Assembly: GCF_007676705.1 (NCBI RefSeq)
Contig: NZ_VEBF01000002.1
Coordinates: 62,001 to 126,000, forward strand
DNA length: 64,000 nucleotides
Source of the DNA: Paenibacillus xylanexedens
Lineage (GTDB): Bacteria > Bacillota > Bacilli > Paenibacillales > Paenibacillaceae
Reading direction: 5' to 3'
Under the pieces are notes generated by a model. That model did no database searches. It saw nothing but the letters and a program-made list of their open reading frames with translations, and was not told the DNA's origin. The position numbers were made by a program, and so were the translations under genes. Below, piece after piece: positions 24,947-36,899 of the stretch (positions are counted from its first letter, which is position 1; the number at the start of each line of letters is the position of its first letter).

Positions 24947-25765
24947 GTGATTGACCATCTGTTTAGGTTACGTAGAGTTATCGTGAGTATAATGATTATT
25001 CTGGTGTCAGCCTCGCTATACTGGCGGCTAATGTTGTGGTTTCAACAAAGTTATATGAAGTCTGGCTATAGCCAATTACATCATCTTCTCATGGGCTTAA
25101 CTATAACTCTCCTGGTATTGATAACGTTGTATATTGCCGGGAGATGCAGTAAGGAGAACTTAAAATGGAGGGAACATCGTTCATTTAGAACAAAACTAAG
25201 TTCATTTATTACCGATTTTCTAATCTGGCTCATACCCGCAACATTGGGGGTGACACTATGTATCACTCTAGGTTGGAGTAATGTCAGCATATTAAATACT
25301 CCTATTAGCGATATGCTGTTAGGTGCTGGACTTCTCATGATTTCCGTTTTTCTCATTGAGGCACTACCTGAGGAATTGATCTTTAGGGGGTTTGTTTTTA
25401 AACTTCTGCAATCAATTCTACCACTTTGGTGGTCTGTTGTGATGATTCAAACGGTACTCTTTTCATTGTTTGCCTAGGTAATCGGTGCATTGTATTCTTC
25501 AGAACAGATTCAATTTATACCTGGATTTGCTCTAATCCTAGGCTATCTCCGAGCAGTGTCAGGAACAGTATGGGTTGCGATCGGTTTTCATACAGCCATT
25601 ATGACGTTTGCCCAATTCCTAGATCCAATTCATGGGTATGTATGGATAGAAGGCATGAAAGCACTCCAATTCACGGCCTTTGTATTGTTTCCATCTGCAT
25701 TAGGCGGAATTTTCTTAAGTTTATATATCCCAAGCCTGATTGGAAGGGGGATATGCCGTAATTAA
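24947..25765 (+). pseudogene. CPBP-family intramembrane protease interrupted by TAG
   Basis: The frame from GTG 24947 (after GAGAGGGG; ATG 24902 is an alternative) reads to TAG 25475-25477 and continues in the same frame to 25765, for about 272 codons. The first part has several membrane helices and the CPBP/Abi motif LPEELIFRGFVF (EExxxR). The part beyond the stop holds the second motif GFHTAIMTF with the conserved His. Both motifs are needed, so the truncated product should be inactive. CAG to TAG is the probable lesion (SLFA-stop-VIGALY). Confidence 0.75.
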
Positions 25766-25831
25766 CTAATGAGAAAAAAGTTATTTAGATTGATAATGAT
25801 CTTATTAATGGACCTCTCGATCGCGAACATG

Positions 25832-25867
25832 AAAAAAGAACCTGACAAAATGCTCAGGTTCTTTTTT
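25832..25867. terminator. Bidirectional terminator
   Basis: AAAAAAGAACCTGA and TCAGGTTCTTTTTT form a 14-bp perfect stem with an 8-nt loop. Confidence 0.9.
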
Positions 25868-26019
25868 CATTGCATATTAACAGTCACAATGATATGATCG
25901 GATTACGTCTATTAAATAATGTTAAGATATAGTTAGTGCATCTTACATTCTAATTGTAACATGCCGGTAAAATCTTGTCAAAGGATTTTTTTTAATTTGG
26001 TGGTTAGGAGAGATGTTGA

Positions 26020-28638
<2,619 letters not shown>

Positions 28639-28681
28639 CTATCAGACGAACGATTCAAAAGCGTAAGATATACAACAGACA

Positions 28682-28765
28682 GTGGTTGAGGAACAAGAAT
28701 AAAGGTCATTGAGAGTCGCTATTCTAGCGACTTTTCTTGTTTTTAATGGTACAAGTTTTGTCGAA
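28682..28765 (+). repeat. Family B repeat, copy B5
   Basis: GAGGAACAAGAATAAAGGTC, then hairpin AGTCGCTATTCTAGCGACTTTT, then AATGGTACAAGTTTTGTCG. It starts about 45 bases after the phosphotransferase gene and may terminate it. Confidence 0.75.
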
Positions 28766-28874
28766 GAGTGGTCAATGCTCGCGAATGGTCGTATATTAAT
28801 AGTATGTGCATCGTGGAAACAACTATGGACCACTTGCGCAATGATAACGATTATACATAAAAGGACGGGAAAAT

Positions 28875-29440
28875 ATGGACTTTAAACCGCTTACTTCATT
28901 TATTGACCTGGAAGAAGATTTCTACCGAGGACAAAGATCAGGCAGCACGTATCAAAGCGGCCATCAGTGATCTATTTGATGAGAATGATCCCGTGTTTAA
29001 TCAGGAGCTACCTACATACTATGAACCCTTTCAGCGAATGAAAGACATAAGGTATGAGTTGGAATATCAAATAAGCAAAAGTAATTGTAAGGGTCACAAG
29101 TTAATTCATCAAGCAACGAATCGATACAACGAAGAAGTGTTAGTTTTCCAAATGCAAAACGATAGTATGGAGGAAGAGCGAATACGGCTTAGAATTATGG
29201 TTGTTACCCCGAAGGGCGTGCAAGCACCGTACTCATATGTCTATCTAAGTATCAAACCTGAACATAAAAGAATGCATATTCAAGATTTTAGGATCGAGGG
29301 AGACCGAATTAACAAAGGTTACGGCTGTTGCCATGGGAGCGATTAAGAAACTTGTAGATAAAATGAGTCTTACAGCTATTACCGGAAGCATCAAACCTGC
29401 TGCCGAGGGACAAAAACATGTTCCCATTGAATTGAAGTCG
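28875..29440 (+). pseudogene. Twice-frameshifted gene ending in a B repeat
   Basis: ATG 28875 follows GGACGGGAA and gives MDFKPLTSFI. After a shift near 28903 the frame reads TWKKISTEDKDQAARIKAAISDLF..QDFRIEGDRINKGYG. After another shift near 29320 it reads VAMGAIKKLVDKMSLTAITGSIKPA. The last part resembles the acetyl-CoA loop and end of a GNAT protein (NKGYGS..M..I..). The frame then runs into family B DNA at 29403. Function unknown; dead as it stands. Confidence 0.55.
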
Positions 29441-29520
29441 CTATTTTAGCGGCTTTTTTATGTTATCGGTAGAAGTGGACAAGAACATATTCCTTTTTCC
29501 GATTAGATGGATATCTAAGA
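29403..29520 (+). repeat. Family B repeat, copy B6
   Basis: GCCGAGGGACAAAAACATG, TTCCCATTGAATT, hairpin AAGTCGCTATTTTAGCGGCTT with T-run, TTATCGGTAGAAGTGGACAA, GAACATATTCC, CCGATTAGATGGATATCTAAG. The order matches B2. Confidence 0.8.
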
Positions 29521-29889
29521 GGTCAAGAGAGCCTAACTTCGGCAAGCGCTTCCGTACGGAGTCATCTCATTGCGTTGGCCACGTAAGAATCCCGTTTAGA
29601 CTGGGGGAGATCGATTGATTTATAGGAATAAACAAAAGAAATAATGGCTGCACAAGAAGTTACCGAGCAGCAAAAGATATAAACAAAAATTTAATAGCGA
29701 TTACTTCCGGGGAAGGGGAAATAATCACTATGTTTATTTGCTTATTTTTTTACTTTTTGTCCTCCACATGTGTACAAAGAATAAAAAAGATGCTACATTG
29801 AAATTAGTCTAACCCCCTTTATAACAAGGTTTTTCGCAGAATGACATGTCTCCTGTACAAGGACAAACGTATATCAAGGAGGGAATCGA
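29521..29889. other. Upstream region of kbl, no gene seen
   Basis: About 370 bases. The part after 29700 is AT-rich and should hold the kbl promoter. No riboswitch or T-box motif was recognised. Confidence 0.4.
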
Positions 29890-31080
29890 ATGTCAAGTCA
29901 AGCATTGGACCAATTTTTAAGTTCGAACATCGAAGATCTAAAGACTAAAGGTCTATATAACTTCATCGATACACTGCAGGGTGCAAATGGTCCTGTTATT
30001 TGTATTGACGGAAAGTCCCTAATCAATTTGTCTTCTAATAACTATTTGGGCCTGGCAACAGATTACCGCCTGATTGATGCTTCAGTTAAGGCGGCGCAGA
30101 CATACGGGGCAGGGGCAGGGGCTGTGAGAACAATTAATGGAACGATGGATCTTCATATTGAGCTTGAAGAAAAACTGGCCCGTTTCAAAAAAACGGAAGC
30201 CGTTATCGTGTATCAATCGGGATTTAACTGTAATATGGCTGCTATATCCGCGGTAATGGACCAGCATGATGCGATTTTATCCGATGAGCTGAACCACGCT
30301 TCAATTATTGATGGCTGCCGCCTGTCGAGAGCCAAGGTGATTCGCTTTAAGCATTCAGATATGAATGATTTAAGACAGCAGGCGAAAGAGGCCAAGGAAT
30401 CCGGTAAGTACCATAAAATTATGGTCATCACCGACGGGGTTTTCTCCATGGATGGTGATATAGCAAAGCTGCCCGAAATCGTGAAAATAGCAGAAGAATT
30501 CGATCTGATTACTTATGTGGATGATGCCCACGGTTCGGGCGTTCTCGGAGCAGGTGCGGGAACCGTGAAGCATTTTGAATTGTCCGACCGCATTGACTTT
30601 CAAATTGGTACTCTTTCCAAGGCGATCGGCGTTGTCGGCGGTTATGTGGCGGGTAAAAAACAACTGATCGAATGGTTGAAGCTGAGAAGCCGTCCGTTTC
30701 TGTTCTCGACATCGCTACCTCCGGCTGCAACCGCTTCTTCTATCGCTTCTGTTGACATTTTGATGAATGACAAAGAGCTGATTGAGAAGCTATGGGAGAA
30801 CGGCAATCATTTGAAAAATGGCTTGAGCCGGCTTGGATATGATGTAGGCCAAAGCGAAACTCCGATCACACCTTGTATCATTGGCGATGAAGTAACCACC
30901 CAACAGTTCAGCAAACGGCTCTATGAAGAAGGCGTTTACGCCAAGGCAATCCTTTTTCCTACGGTCCCGAAAGGAACGGGAAGAATACGCAACATGCCGA
31001 CAGCTGCCCATACCAAGGAGATGCTCGACGAGGTGATCTATGTTTATGAGAAAGTTGGCAAGGAAATGAAGCTGATTTAG
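29890..31080 (+). CDS. kbl: Glycine C-acetyltransferase (2-amino-3-ketobutyrate CoA ligase)
   Basis: 396 residues, a PLP-dependent alpha-oxoamine synthase. It cleaves 2-amino-3-ketobutyrate with CoA to glycine and acetyl-CoA, the second step of threonine breakdown. Visible are the N-terminal [29 protein letters not shown], the [12 protein letters not shown]-binding Asp/His, and the PLP lysine K244 in [23 protein letters not shown] is before ATG. The adjacent gene makes its substrate, which separates it from the related AKB-type serine palmitoyltransferases and BioF. Confidence 0.95.
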   Translation: MSSQALDQFLSSNIEDLKTKGLYNFIDTLQGANGPVICIDGKSLINLSSNNYLGLATDYRLIDASVKAAQTYGAGAGAVRTINGTMDLHIELEEKLARFKKTEAVIVYQSGFNCNMAAISAVMDQHDAILSDELNHASIIDGCRLSRAKVIRFKHSDMNDLRQQAKEAKESGKYHKIMVITDGVFSMDGDIAKLPEIVKIAEEFDLITYVDDAHGSGVLGAGAGTVKHFELSDRIDFQIGTLSKAIGVVGGYVAGKKQLIEWLKLRSRPFLFSTSLPPAATASSIASVDILMNDKELIEKLWENGNHLKNGLSRLGYDVGQSETPITPCIIGDEVTTQQFSKRLYEEGVYAKAILFPTVPKGTGRIRNMPTAAHTKEMLDEVIYVYEKVGKEMKLI

Positions 31081-31117
31081 CTGCATTCGCGGGAGTATAT
31101 TTCGGGAGGAATGTCTT

Positions 31118-32077
31118 ATGAACAAGATTTTGGTGACCGGAGCACTAGGCCAAATCGGTTCTGAGTTAGTTGTTAAATTACGTGAGATTTATGGTGCGGA
31201 TCACGTCGTTGCTACGGATCTCAGGTCATCAGCCCACGAAATTACCCGATCCGGACCATTCGAGCTGCTGGACGTGACGAATGATAAGGCGATGTTTGAA
31301 ATTGCCAAGCAGTACGAAGTTGATACCATCATCCATTTGGCTGCGCTGCTGTCGGCTACCGCAGAGGAGAAACCCCTGCTTGCCTGGAATTTGAATATGG
31401 GCGGATTGATAAATGCACTTGAAATATCCAGAGAGCTCGGCTGCCAATTGTTCACTCCAAGCTCCATTGGATCTTTTGGCCCTACGACTCCGAAATACAA
31501 TACCCCGCAGGATACGATCCAGAGGCCCAATACGATGTACGGCGTGAACAAAGTGTCCGGCGAACTGCTTTGTGATTATTATTTTCACAAGTACGGTCTG
31601 GATACTAGGGGGCTGCGATTCCCAGGTTTGATATCTTATATGACGCCTCCCGGCGGAGGAACGACGGATTACGCGGTGGAAATTTATTACGCAGCCGTGA
31701 CGGCTGGCCGGTATACATCTTATATCGCCAAAGACTCAAACATGGACATGATGTATATGCCGGATGCCCTAAACGCTATCATCGATCTAATGGAAGCGGA
31801 TTCTTCCCGGTTGATGCACCGAAACTCATTTAATGTCACCGCAATGAGCGTGGATCCAGAGGCGATCGCTGCAGCAATTCGAGAGGAGTTTCCCGGCTTT
31901 ATCCTAGATTATGACGTTGATCCGAAGAGACAGGCGATAGCCGATAGCTGGCCGCATTCCATTGATGCGACGGCAGCAAAAACGGAATGGGGATTTCATG
32001 CCCGCTACGACTTGAAGGCTATGACGAAGGATATGCTTTCACAGCTAAGCGAGAGACAAATGCTTCGCAAAGCTTAA
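31118..32077 (+). CDS. tdh: L-threonine 3-dehydrogenase, SDR (epimerase-like) type
   Basis: 319 residues. Extended SDR with Rossmann motif GALGQIGSELV (residues 7-17), ATDLR after strand 2, catalytic Tyr141 and Lys145 in TMYGVNKVSGE, and LRFPGLISY typical of NAD-dependent threonine dehydrogenases of this fold. It oxidises threonine to 2-amino-3-ketobutyrate, the substrate of the kbl product encoded 37 bases upstream; the two form an operon. GGGAGGAATG precedes ATG. It is unrelated in fold to the zinc-type Tdh of E. coli. Confidence 0.92.
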   Translation: MNKILVTGALGQIGSELVVKLREIYGADHVVATDLRSSAHEITRSGPFELLDVTNDKAMFEIAKQYEVDTIIHLAALLSATAEEKPLLAWNLNMGGLINALEISRELGCQLFTPSSIGSFGPTTPKYNTPQDTIQRPNTMYGVNKVSGELLCDYYFHKYGLDTRGLRFPGLISYMTPPGGGTTDYAVEIYYAAVTAGRYTSYIAKDSNMDMMYMPDALNAIIDLMEADSSRLMHRNSFNVTAMSVDPEAIAAAIREEFPGFILDYDVDPKRQAIADSWPHSIDATAAKTEWGFHARYDLKAMTKDMLSQLSERQMLRKA

Positions 32078-32189
32078 AGTTATTATAAATTTACTGTGCA
32101 AACCAAGTAGAAATACAAAAGAATCTGCGTCAAGAGGAGGTTTGGCGTTACCCGGATAAAATGAAGGGAAGAACAACGTCAATCGTCAA

Positions 32190-32490
32190 TGGGGTACAAG
32201 AACATTGTTCCATTCAAAGTCGCTATTATAGCGGCTTTTTAGTTTTAAGGAACCAAGTTCTTGTACCAAGCTGAGGACAAGAACTTGGTTCCTTTGCCGA
32301 AAAGGACAAGAACATTGTGTCATTTCGGATTAGGTAGATTTCTAAATCGTATGATGCTGGAACTTCCATGGCGAGATAAAAGCCACATAAATATAAGACT
32401 TCGCTTGAATAACGACTTTTCTTGTATCAGGACCTAAGGCAAGAACTTAGTATCATCGCTGAAAAGGTTAAGAACATGGTACCATGTCGA
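32190..32490 (+). repeat. Family B repeat, longest copy B7
   Basis: GGGTACAAGAACATTG, hairpin AAGTCGCTATTATAGCGGCTTTTT, then the 18-bp perfect inverted repeat AAGGAACCAAGTTCTTGT / ACAAGAACTTGGTTCCTT (32247-32264, 32277-32294). Then comes the stretch of about 180 nt shared with B4, ending in AAGAACATGGTACCATG. It carries at least five copies of the ACAAGAAC motif. It fills the gap after tdh. Confidence 0.8.
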
Positions 32491-32786
32491 TTAAAATATT
32501 TATCTGTTTCATTAAGCTAATCCGACTAGTGGCATTTTCACGAGGAATGGCTGGAATGATGCTATCTGCGCGAAACATAGGTGGATATATTAATAAATTC
32601 GTTCCGGGTGGTAATGGGCTGGATCTTCAACTATATTTACCCCTTGTGATAACTGTGTTTATTTACTCGTGCTTCATTCAAAGAAAACAAAGAATTTTTC
32701 TGGAAAAAACCTCATTTAGTTGTCTTCATATTTTCATTGCAATAATAAGCTGTTTTTCTGCTTGTGTAGTTTTACTTTTGATTTAA
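32484..32786 (+). pseudogene. Membrane-protein fragment fused to repeat DNA
   Basis: 100 codons. The first 12 or so come from the end of the B7 repeat and have no ribosome-binding site. From GYINKFVPGGN on there are two hydrophobic segments (LYLPLVITVFIYSCFI and IFIAIISCFSACVVLLLI) as in the end of a small membrane protein. No family is recognised. Probably a decapitated gene. Confidence 0.35.
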
Positions 32787-32794
32787 TCCTAATT

Positions 32795-32880
32795 GGTGTT
32801 ACGCTAGCGGGGAGCGTTAAGTTTAAACATAACAGACCAGCCGGCGAGCGGCTGTTTTTAATATGCTAAATGAGCTGTTA
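32795..32880 (+). repeat. Family A-like element, degenerate
   Basis: GTTACGCTAGCGGGGAGCG, TTAAGTTTAAACATAACA, hairpin CAGCCGGCGAGCGGCTG and T-run. The right motif is missing. It is the last A element before the carbohydrate island. Confidence 0.6.
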
Positions 32881-33040
32881 AGCTCAGTAGGTATGGAATT
32901 TTAAGGATACTATAAAGTCTAATAAAAGAGATTATTAGTCATAATCAACGCTAGTGTCTCAGTAAAAAAAAGTGGAAGTAAAACCCAAAATAAAGATTGC
33001 TTAATCAGTGATTGTAAGGTAAGATTCAACTATCAAAAAT

Positions 33041-33053
33041 CTAAACGTTTAAA
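33041..33053. promoter_or_regulatory. LacI-type operator 1
   Basis: CTAAACGTTTAAA contains the palindrome TAAACGTTTA, 44 bases before the LacI start at 33097. It matches the sites at 34225 and 36841 and suggests autoregulation. Confidence 0.6.
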
Positions 33054-33096
33054 CAGCTAATGAACGATGGTTCGTATGCTTAGACAGGAGAGACCT

Positions 33097-34134
33097 ATGA
33101 GAAAAACTAGCATAAAGGACATCGCACTTAGGGCTAATGTTTCTATTGCTACAGTCTCCTATGTACTCAACGGCACTCGCAATGTGCGTCCCGAAACGCG
33201 CAGAAGGGTCCAGGAGGCCATCGAAGCATTGAATTACAAACCGAACGAGATTGCTAAAAGCCTCCAACGTAACCGTACCAACACAATTGGTGTTATTACG
33301 GAGGATGTGACTGTTTTTAACGCTCCGGATATTATCGATGGTATTAACGACTTTGGAGACCGTCACGACCTTCATATCCTGCTGGTTAACCTTAGGCTCG
33401 ACAAACGAATTGGCCGTAATTTTCAAGACGTCGAAGCTTACCGTAAGTATGCAGGCAGTGCTGTATCTGAACTGCTTGGTAAACAGGTGGATGGTATCAT
33501 TTACATCGGAGTTCACACTCGCGACTTGACAGGTCTAATCAATGTTGAAGGTAAACCGATTATATACACCTACGGTTACACACAAGACGATATTTCAATT
33601 CAGTATAATGATGAACAGGCATCTTATGAAGCGATGTCGTACTTGGTACAAATGGGACACAGTCGCATCGCAATTATTAGTGGCTTAATGGATTCAATCC
33701 CTTCAAGACGCCGATTAAACGGTTATTACAAAGCAGTCACCGATTTTGAATTGCCGTTTGATCCTTCCTTAATAAAGATGGGGGATTGGGAAAGAGATTC
33801 GGGCTATAGGTACGCTAACGAGCTACTCGACATGGACAATCCGCCGACTGCGATCCTGTCAATGAACGATGTTATGGGCGTCGGGGTTCTTCAGGCCGCG
33901 AAGGAAAAGGGGCTAAGCGTTCCTGAAGATATTTCTGTAGTTGGTTTTGATGATCGAGAATTCAGCGATTACCTGAGCCCACGTCTGACAACAATGGGAT
34001 TACCGCTTCATGAGATGGGATATTTAGCGATAGAAACCCTTTACCGCCTAATCAATGGAGAAGATATACAAAACCTAACCATGCCGGAATGTCGCTTGAT
34101 CGAACGCGATTCCGTTCGGAAGCTTAAAAGCTAA
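33097..34134 (+). CDS. LacI family transcriptional regulator
   Basis: 345 residues. The N-terminal LacI HTH is residues 1-55 (TSIKDIALRANVSIATVSYVLNGTRNVRPETRRRVQEAIEALNYKPNEIAKSL), followed by a periplasmic-binding-protein-like sensor (TIGVITEDVTVF to VVGFDDREFSDYLSPRLTTM). ATG 33097 is used rather than 33067 because CAGGAGAG precedes it and the HTH starts there. It is first in the carbohydrate island and co-directional with it. Three matching TTAAACGTTTAA-type sites (before itself, at 34225 and at 36841) are its probable operators. The effector is inferred to be a sugar released from the polymer. Confidence 0.92.
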   Translation: MRKTSIKDIALRANVSIATVSYVLNGTRNVRPETRRRVQEAIEALNYKPNEIAKSLQRNRTNTIGVITEDVTVFNAPDIIDGINDFGDRHDLHILLVNLRLDKRIGRNFQDVEAYRKYAGSAVSELLGKQVDGIIYIGVHTRDLTGLINVEGKPIIYTYGYTQDDISIQYNDEQASYEAMSYLVQMGHSRIAIISGLMDSIPSRRRLNGYYKAVTDFELPFDPSLIKMGDWERDSGYRYANELLDMDNPPTAILSMNDVMGVGVLQAAKEKGLSVPEDISVVGFDDREFSDYLSPRLTTMGLPLHEMGYLAIETLYRLINGEDIQNLTMPECRLIERDSVRKLKS

Positions 34135-34224
34135 AAAGGCGCATGCCAGTTTCCATATATAGAACCAACGCAGGTAGGATTTGCAATACCAAAGAGGAAT
34201 TTAAGTTTCTCTTTTCAAAGTAAT

Positions 34225-34236
34225 TTAAACGTTTAA
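34225..34236. promoter_or_regulatory. LacI-type operator 2
   Basis: TTAAACGTTTAA, a perfect 12-bp palindrome, 32 bases before the start of the DUF5695-like gene. Confidence 0.65.
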
Positions 34237-34267
34237 CTTAATTCTGATCAATGAAAGGGAGATCTGA

Positions 34268-36730
34268 GTGACCATTCTTAGTAATGAAAAATTCAGGATC
34301 GAGTTTGGTAAACGTGGTACCGTTCAGTCCTTGGTGATGAAAGATGATCCGCATGAGATGAATTGGGTAGTAGATCCTCATTATTTGCAAGAGGTTGGAT
34401 TCCAAGAGGATGAGGATAAGCTCTTTGGCGAATGGAGTATGCAGCTGAATGATAGGTTTGTTCAAAGCTCGATGTTTGAGCCAAATATTACGAAACATAG
34501 CACGAACCATGTTACTGTTGAGTTCAAAGATGTACAGGTCAAGATCTTGTTTTCATATTTGCTGGAAGGCAATCAATTCCGCTGGGGTATCAAACTGACC
34601 AATAAATCGGATACGAACATTAAAATTCAAGGGTTGCATGTGTGGTTTTCTCTCGCCTACATTATGTTTCGGACGCAAGATGTTTACCGTAACATGCATG
34701 AATCCTGCGCCGTATTTACGCACATCGGTGGGAACTTTGCCAAGTTTGCTGCTGTACGACGAAGTAACGACGGACCTCATCTGGGAATCTACACGCTCAG
34801 AGGAAATACATCCACCATGGGTTCTCATTGTCGTTATTGTAACCGCTTTCTAGAGCAAGTTTCTCCATCTTTGGACGGCTTGTTATTCCACAGACTTTCT
34901 TTAGTGGAGGATGGGACCTCATTGAAAGATTTGGTACTTACCGATTGGATCTATGATTGCGCTTACAACTCTTTAACGTTAACGCCCGGGCAAGCGGAAA
35001 ATTGGGAGTACGGATTTGTGTCATTCCAGAATCTGACGGATTTCTACCACCAAGGCAAGGTCCTCGGACATCCTCACTGGAGCTTTACACCCGTTGTGCC
35101 TGAAGGAGGACAATTCACAGCCTCAGTCCGTTTGCCTAGGGATCTTGAAATAAGGTCGTTAAAGCTATACAGTGCGCCTGGACACCAGAATGGCATTGAA
35201 GAGCAGGATATCTCCGCACTACTGGTTCCTTCAGAAAAGTCTATGTCACTAGACGTAGGCTCTAATCAAATTAGCAACCCTGTTGTTGAACAGGAGTTCA
35301 TAGTAACCCTACCCGCTGACGTACCGGGAGAACGTAAACTGGAGTTGATACTCAAGGACGGACGTCGTGACATGCTGGTTTGGAATGTCCTTGAACCCGT
35401 TCACACCTTACTTGAAAAGCGAGCTGAATGGCTGGCATTAAATAGCTATGAAGGCAGGGAGACAGCGGATCGGCCCCATGCATTCCGTCCGTTATCTAAC
35501 CAAGGTGAGTCACTGGGAAAATTGGCATTCTTATTGATGAAAAATGGGATGTCTTCGCCTGTTCCCGAGCAGGTTAAAAAGGCGGAAGCAGCTGCGGTGC
35601 TAGATATGAAGGTGCACTGGTTCATTGAAGGTGATTTGTCCCGGCCGAAACCTTTGTACGGTAACTTTTATCGTATCTACGATTTCGATTATATCGCGCA
35701 CGTTTTTTATCTATTATCACAAATGGATGAAGAGCTGCTTCATTTGCATTCTCCTTCCGAGTATTTGAAATGGGCCGCCGAAGTTATGTGTTTGCGACTT
35801 GATCCAGATTGCCATTCAGGTCAGCGAGAAAAGGACGAATCGCGTCTAAATGGTGTGTTTATCCTTTACATACGTGAACTGCTACAAGCGTTGAAAGACA
35901 AGGGATATGCTGAATTACATAACCAACTACGACAGCTATGGGATCGCTTTGGACAGGAAATGGAAATTGGTGTTCGGCACTATGGCGGGGCCGTTACTGA
36001 GCACTTCTATGATAATGCGGGATTTGGTCCAACGTGCAACGCATTATGTTTCCTTGGGCATACCGACGAGGCTTCACAATATGGTCAGCTTATTTTGGCG
36101 AATATCGGGTTCAGCAACGACTATAGGCTGCAGAATCCGGATCGATGGTGGGAAGCACTGTCCCCAATGATTCATTCCTTGTGGGGAGGACTAGTGGCAT
36201 CATCGGCATTGGTTGCGTATGAACATCTCGGTGATCCTGAATATCTGGAAGCAGCTTATCGCTCTACGATGGCAATTTTTCATTGCTATGACTGGAATGT
36301 AAGATCCACGCCGCGAAGGCTGGAGCAAGGTGAAGCCGCTTCGACGTATAGTGTATCTGCACCCAACTTGAACATGCCGTCATTGTCGCGTAATCGTTTC
36401 GGACAATCGGTGTTCGTGGAAGCAGATGATCCGCTGTTTGCCGCTTTGTTCTCCGATGTATCGGGGGATGACTGGGATATGGGTGAAGAATTAGTGGCGT
36501 ATTTGCTGGGGTTTGGAACTACGACGTACCTCTATCGAGATGAAGAAGGCAGATTAAGATGTGTCAACGGATTCGTGACAGAAGAGCATGACGGTTGGAC
36601 CGTGAAAAGTTATGCGGCGTATCCGTCCAGGTACGTATTCCGTGAAGAACACTTAGAATTCCGAGCGCCTCTAGGAACATTGCAAAAGAGCATTCGCCTG
36701 GAAAATGGAAAGTTCAGAGTTTGCCTATGA
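34268..36730 (+). CDS. Cytosolic DUF5695-like six-hairpin protein, putative glycoside-active enzyme
   Basis: 820 residues, no signal peptide. Residues 1-390 are beta-rich (FRIEFGKRGTVQSLVMKDDPHEMNW; DVYRNMHESCAVFTHIGGNFAKFAAVRR). From about 400 on the chain is helical as in an (alpha/alpha)6 barrel, with HYGGAVTEHFYDNAGFGPTCNAL near 570 and WWEALSPMIHSLWGGLVASSALVAYEHL near 625. The order matches the catalytic part of the secreted giant at 53641 (YPYGSEFEYDNTGEEGAYA there). I place both in DUF5695 from memory of the pattern. The reaction is unknown; the island suggests an arabinose-containing substrate. GAAAGGGAGA precedes the start, which is GTG 34268 as read. Confidence 0.65.
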   Translation: MTILSNEKFRIEFGKRGTVQSLVMKDDPHEMNWVVDPHYLQEVGFQEDEDKLFGEWSMQLNDRFVQSSMFEPNITKHSTNHVTVEFKDVQVKILFSYLLEGNQFRWGIKLTNKSDTNIKIQGLHVWFSLAYIMFRTQDVYRNMHESCAVFTHIGGNFAKFAAVRRSNDGPHLGIYTLRGNTSTMGSHCRYCNRFLEQVSPSLDGLLFHRLSLVEDGTSLKDLVLTDWIYDCAYNSLTLTPGQAENWEYGFVSFQNLTDFYHQGKVLGHPHWSFTPVVPEGGQFTASVRLPRDLEIRSLKLYSAPGHQNGIEEQDISALLVPSEKSMSLDVGSNQISNPVVEQEFIVTLPADVPGERKLELILKDGRRDMLVWNVLEPVHTLLEKRAEWLALNSYEGRETADRPHAFRPLSNQGESLGKLAFLLMKNGMSSPVPEQVKKAEAAAVLDMKVHWFIEGDLSRPKPLYGNFYRIYDFDYIAHVFYLLSQMDEELLHLHSPSEYLKWAAEVMCLRLDPDCHSGQREKDESRLNGVFILYIRELLQALKDKGYAELHNQLRQLWDRFGQEMEIGVRHYGGAVTEHFYDNAGFGPTCNALCFLGHTDEASQYGQLILANIGFSNDYRLQNPDRWWEALSPMIHSLWGGLVASSALVAYEHLGDPEYLEAAYRSTMAIFHCYDWNVRSTPRRLEQGEAASTYSVSAPNLNMPSLSRNRFGQSVFVEADDPLFAALFSDVSGDDWDMGEELVAYLLGFGTTTYLYRDEEGRLRCVNGFVTEEHDGWTVKSYAAYPSRYVFREEHLEFRAPLGTLQKSIRLENGKFRVCL

Positions 36731-36840
36731 CGAGTCTTCTAACTTGGCAGTTTCCACTTGTTCTATAAAGGGAAGTACAGACTTGGCAACGATCAGCACC
36801 ATGTAATCATCCGGATATGAAAAAGGACTACGTTTTTAAG

Positions 36841-36852
36841 TTAAACGATTAA
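36841..36852. promoter_or_regulatory. LacI-type operator 3
   Basis: TTAAACGATTAA differs from the site at 34225 by one base. It is 48 bases before the lipoprotein start at 36900, so the transporter may have its own regulated promoter. Confidence 0.5.
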
Positions 36853-36899
36853 ATTCGTTGGCTTGAAATAAATAGCATTCGAAAAGGGAGGAAACAAAC

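Noticed and set aside
29700-29889. Riboswitch or T-box before kbl
   Set aside because: No conserved T-box, glycine-riboswitch core or terminator/antiterminator pair could be drawn from this AT-rich leader.
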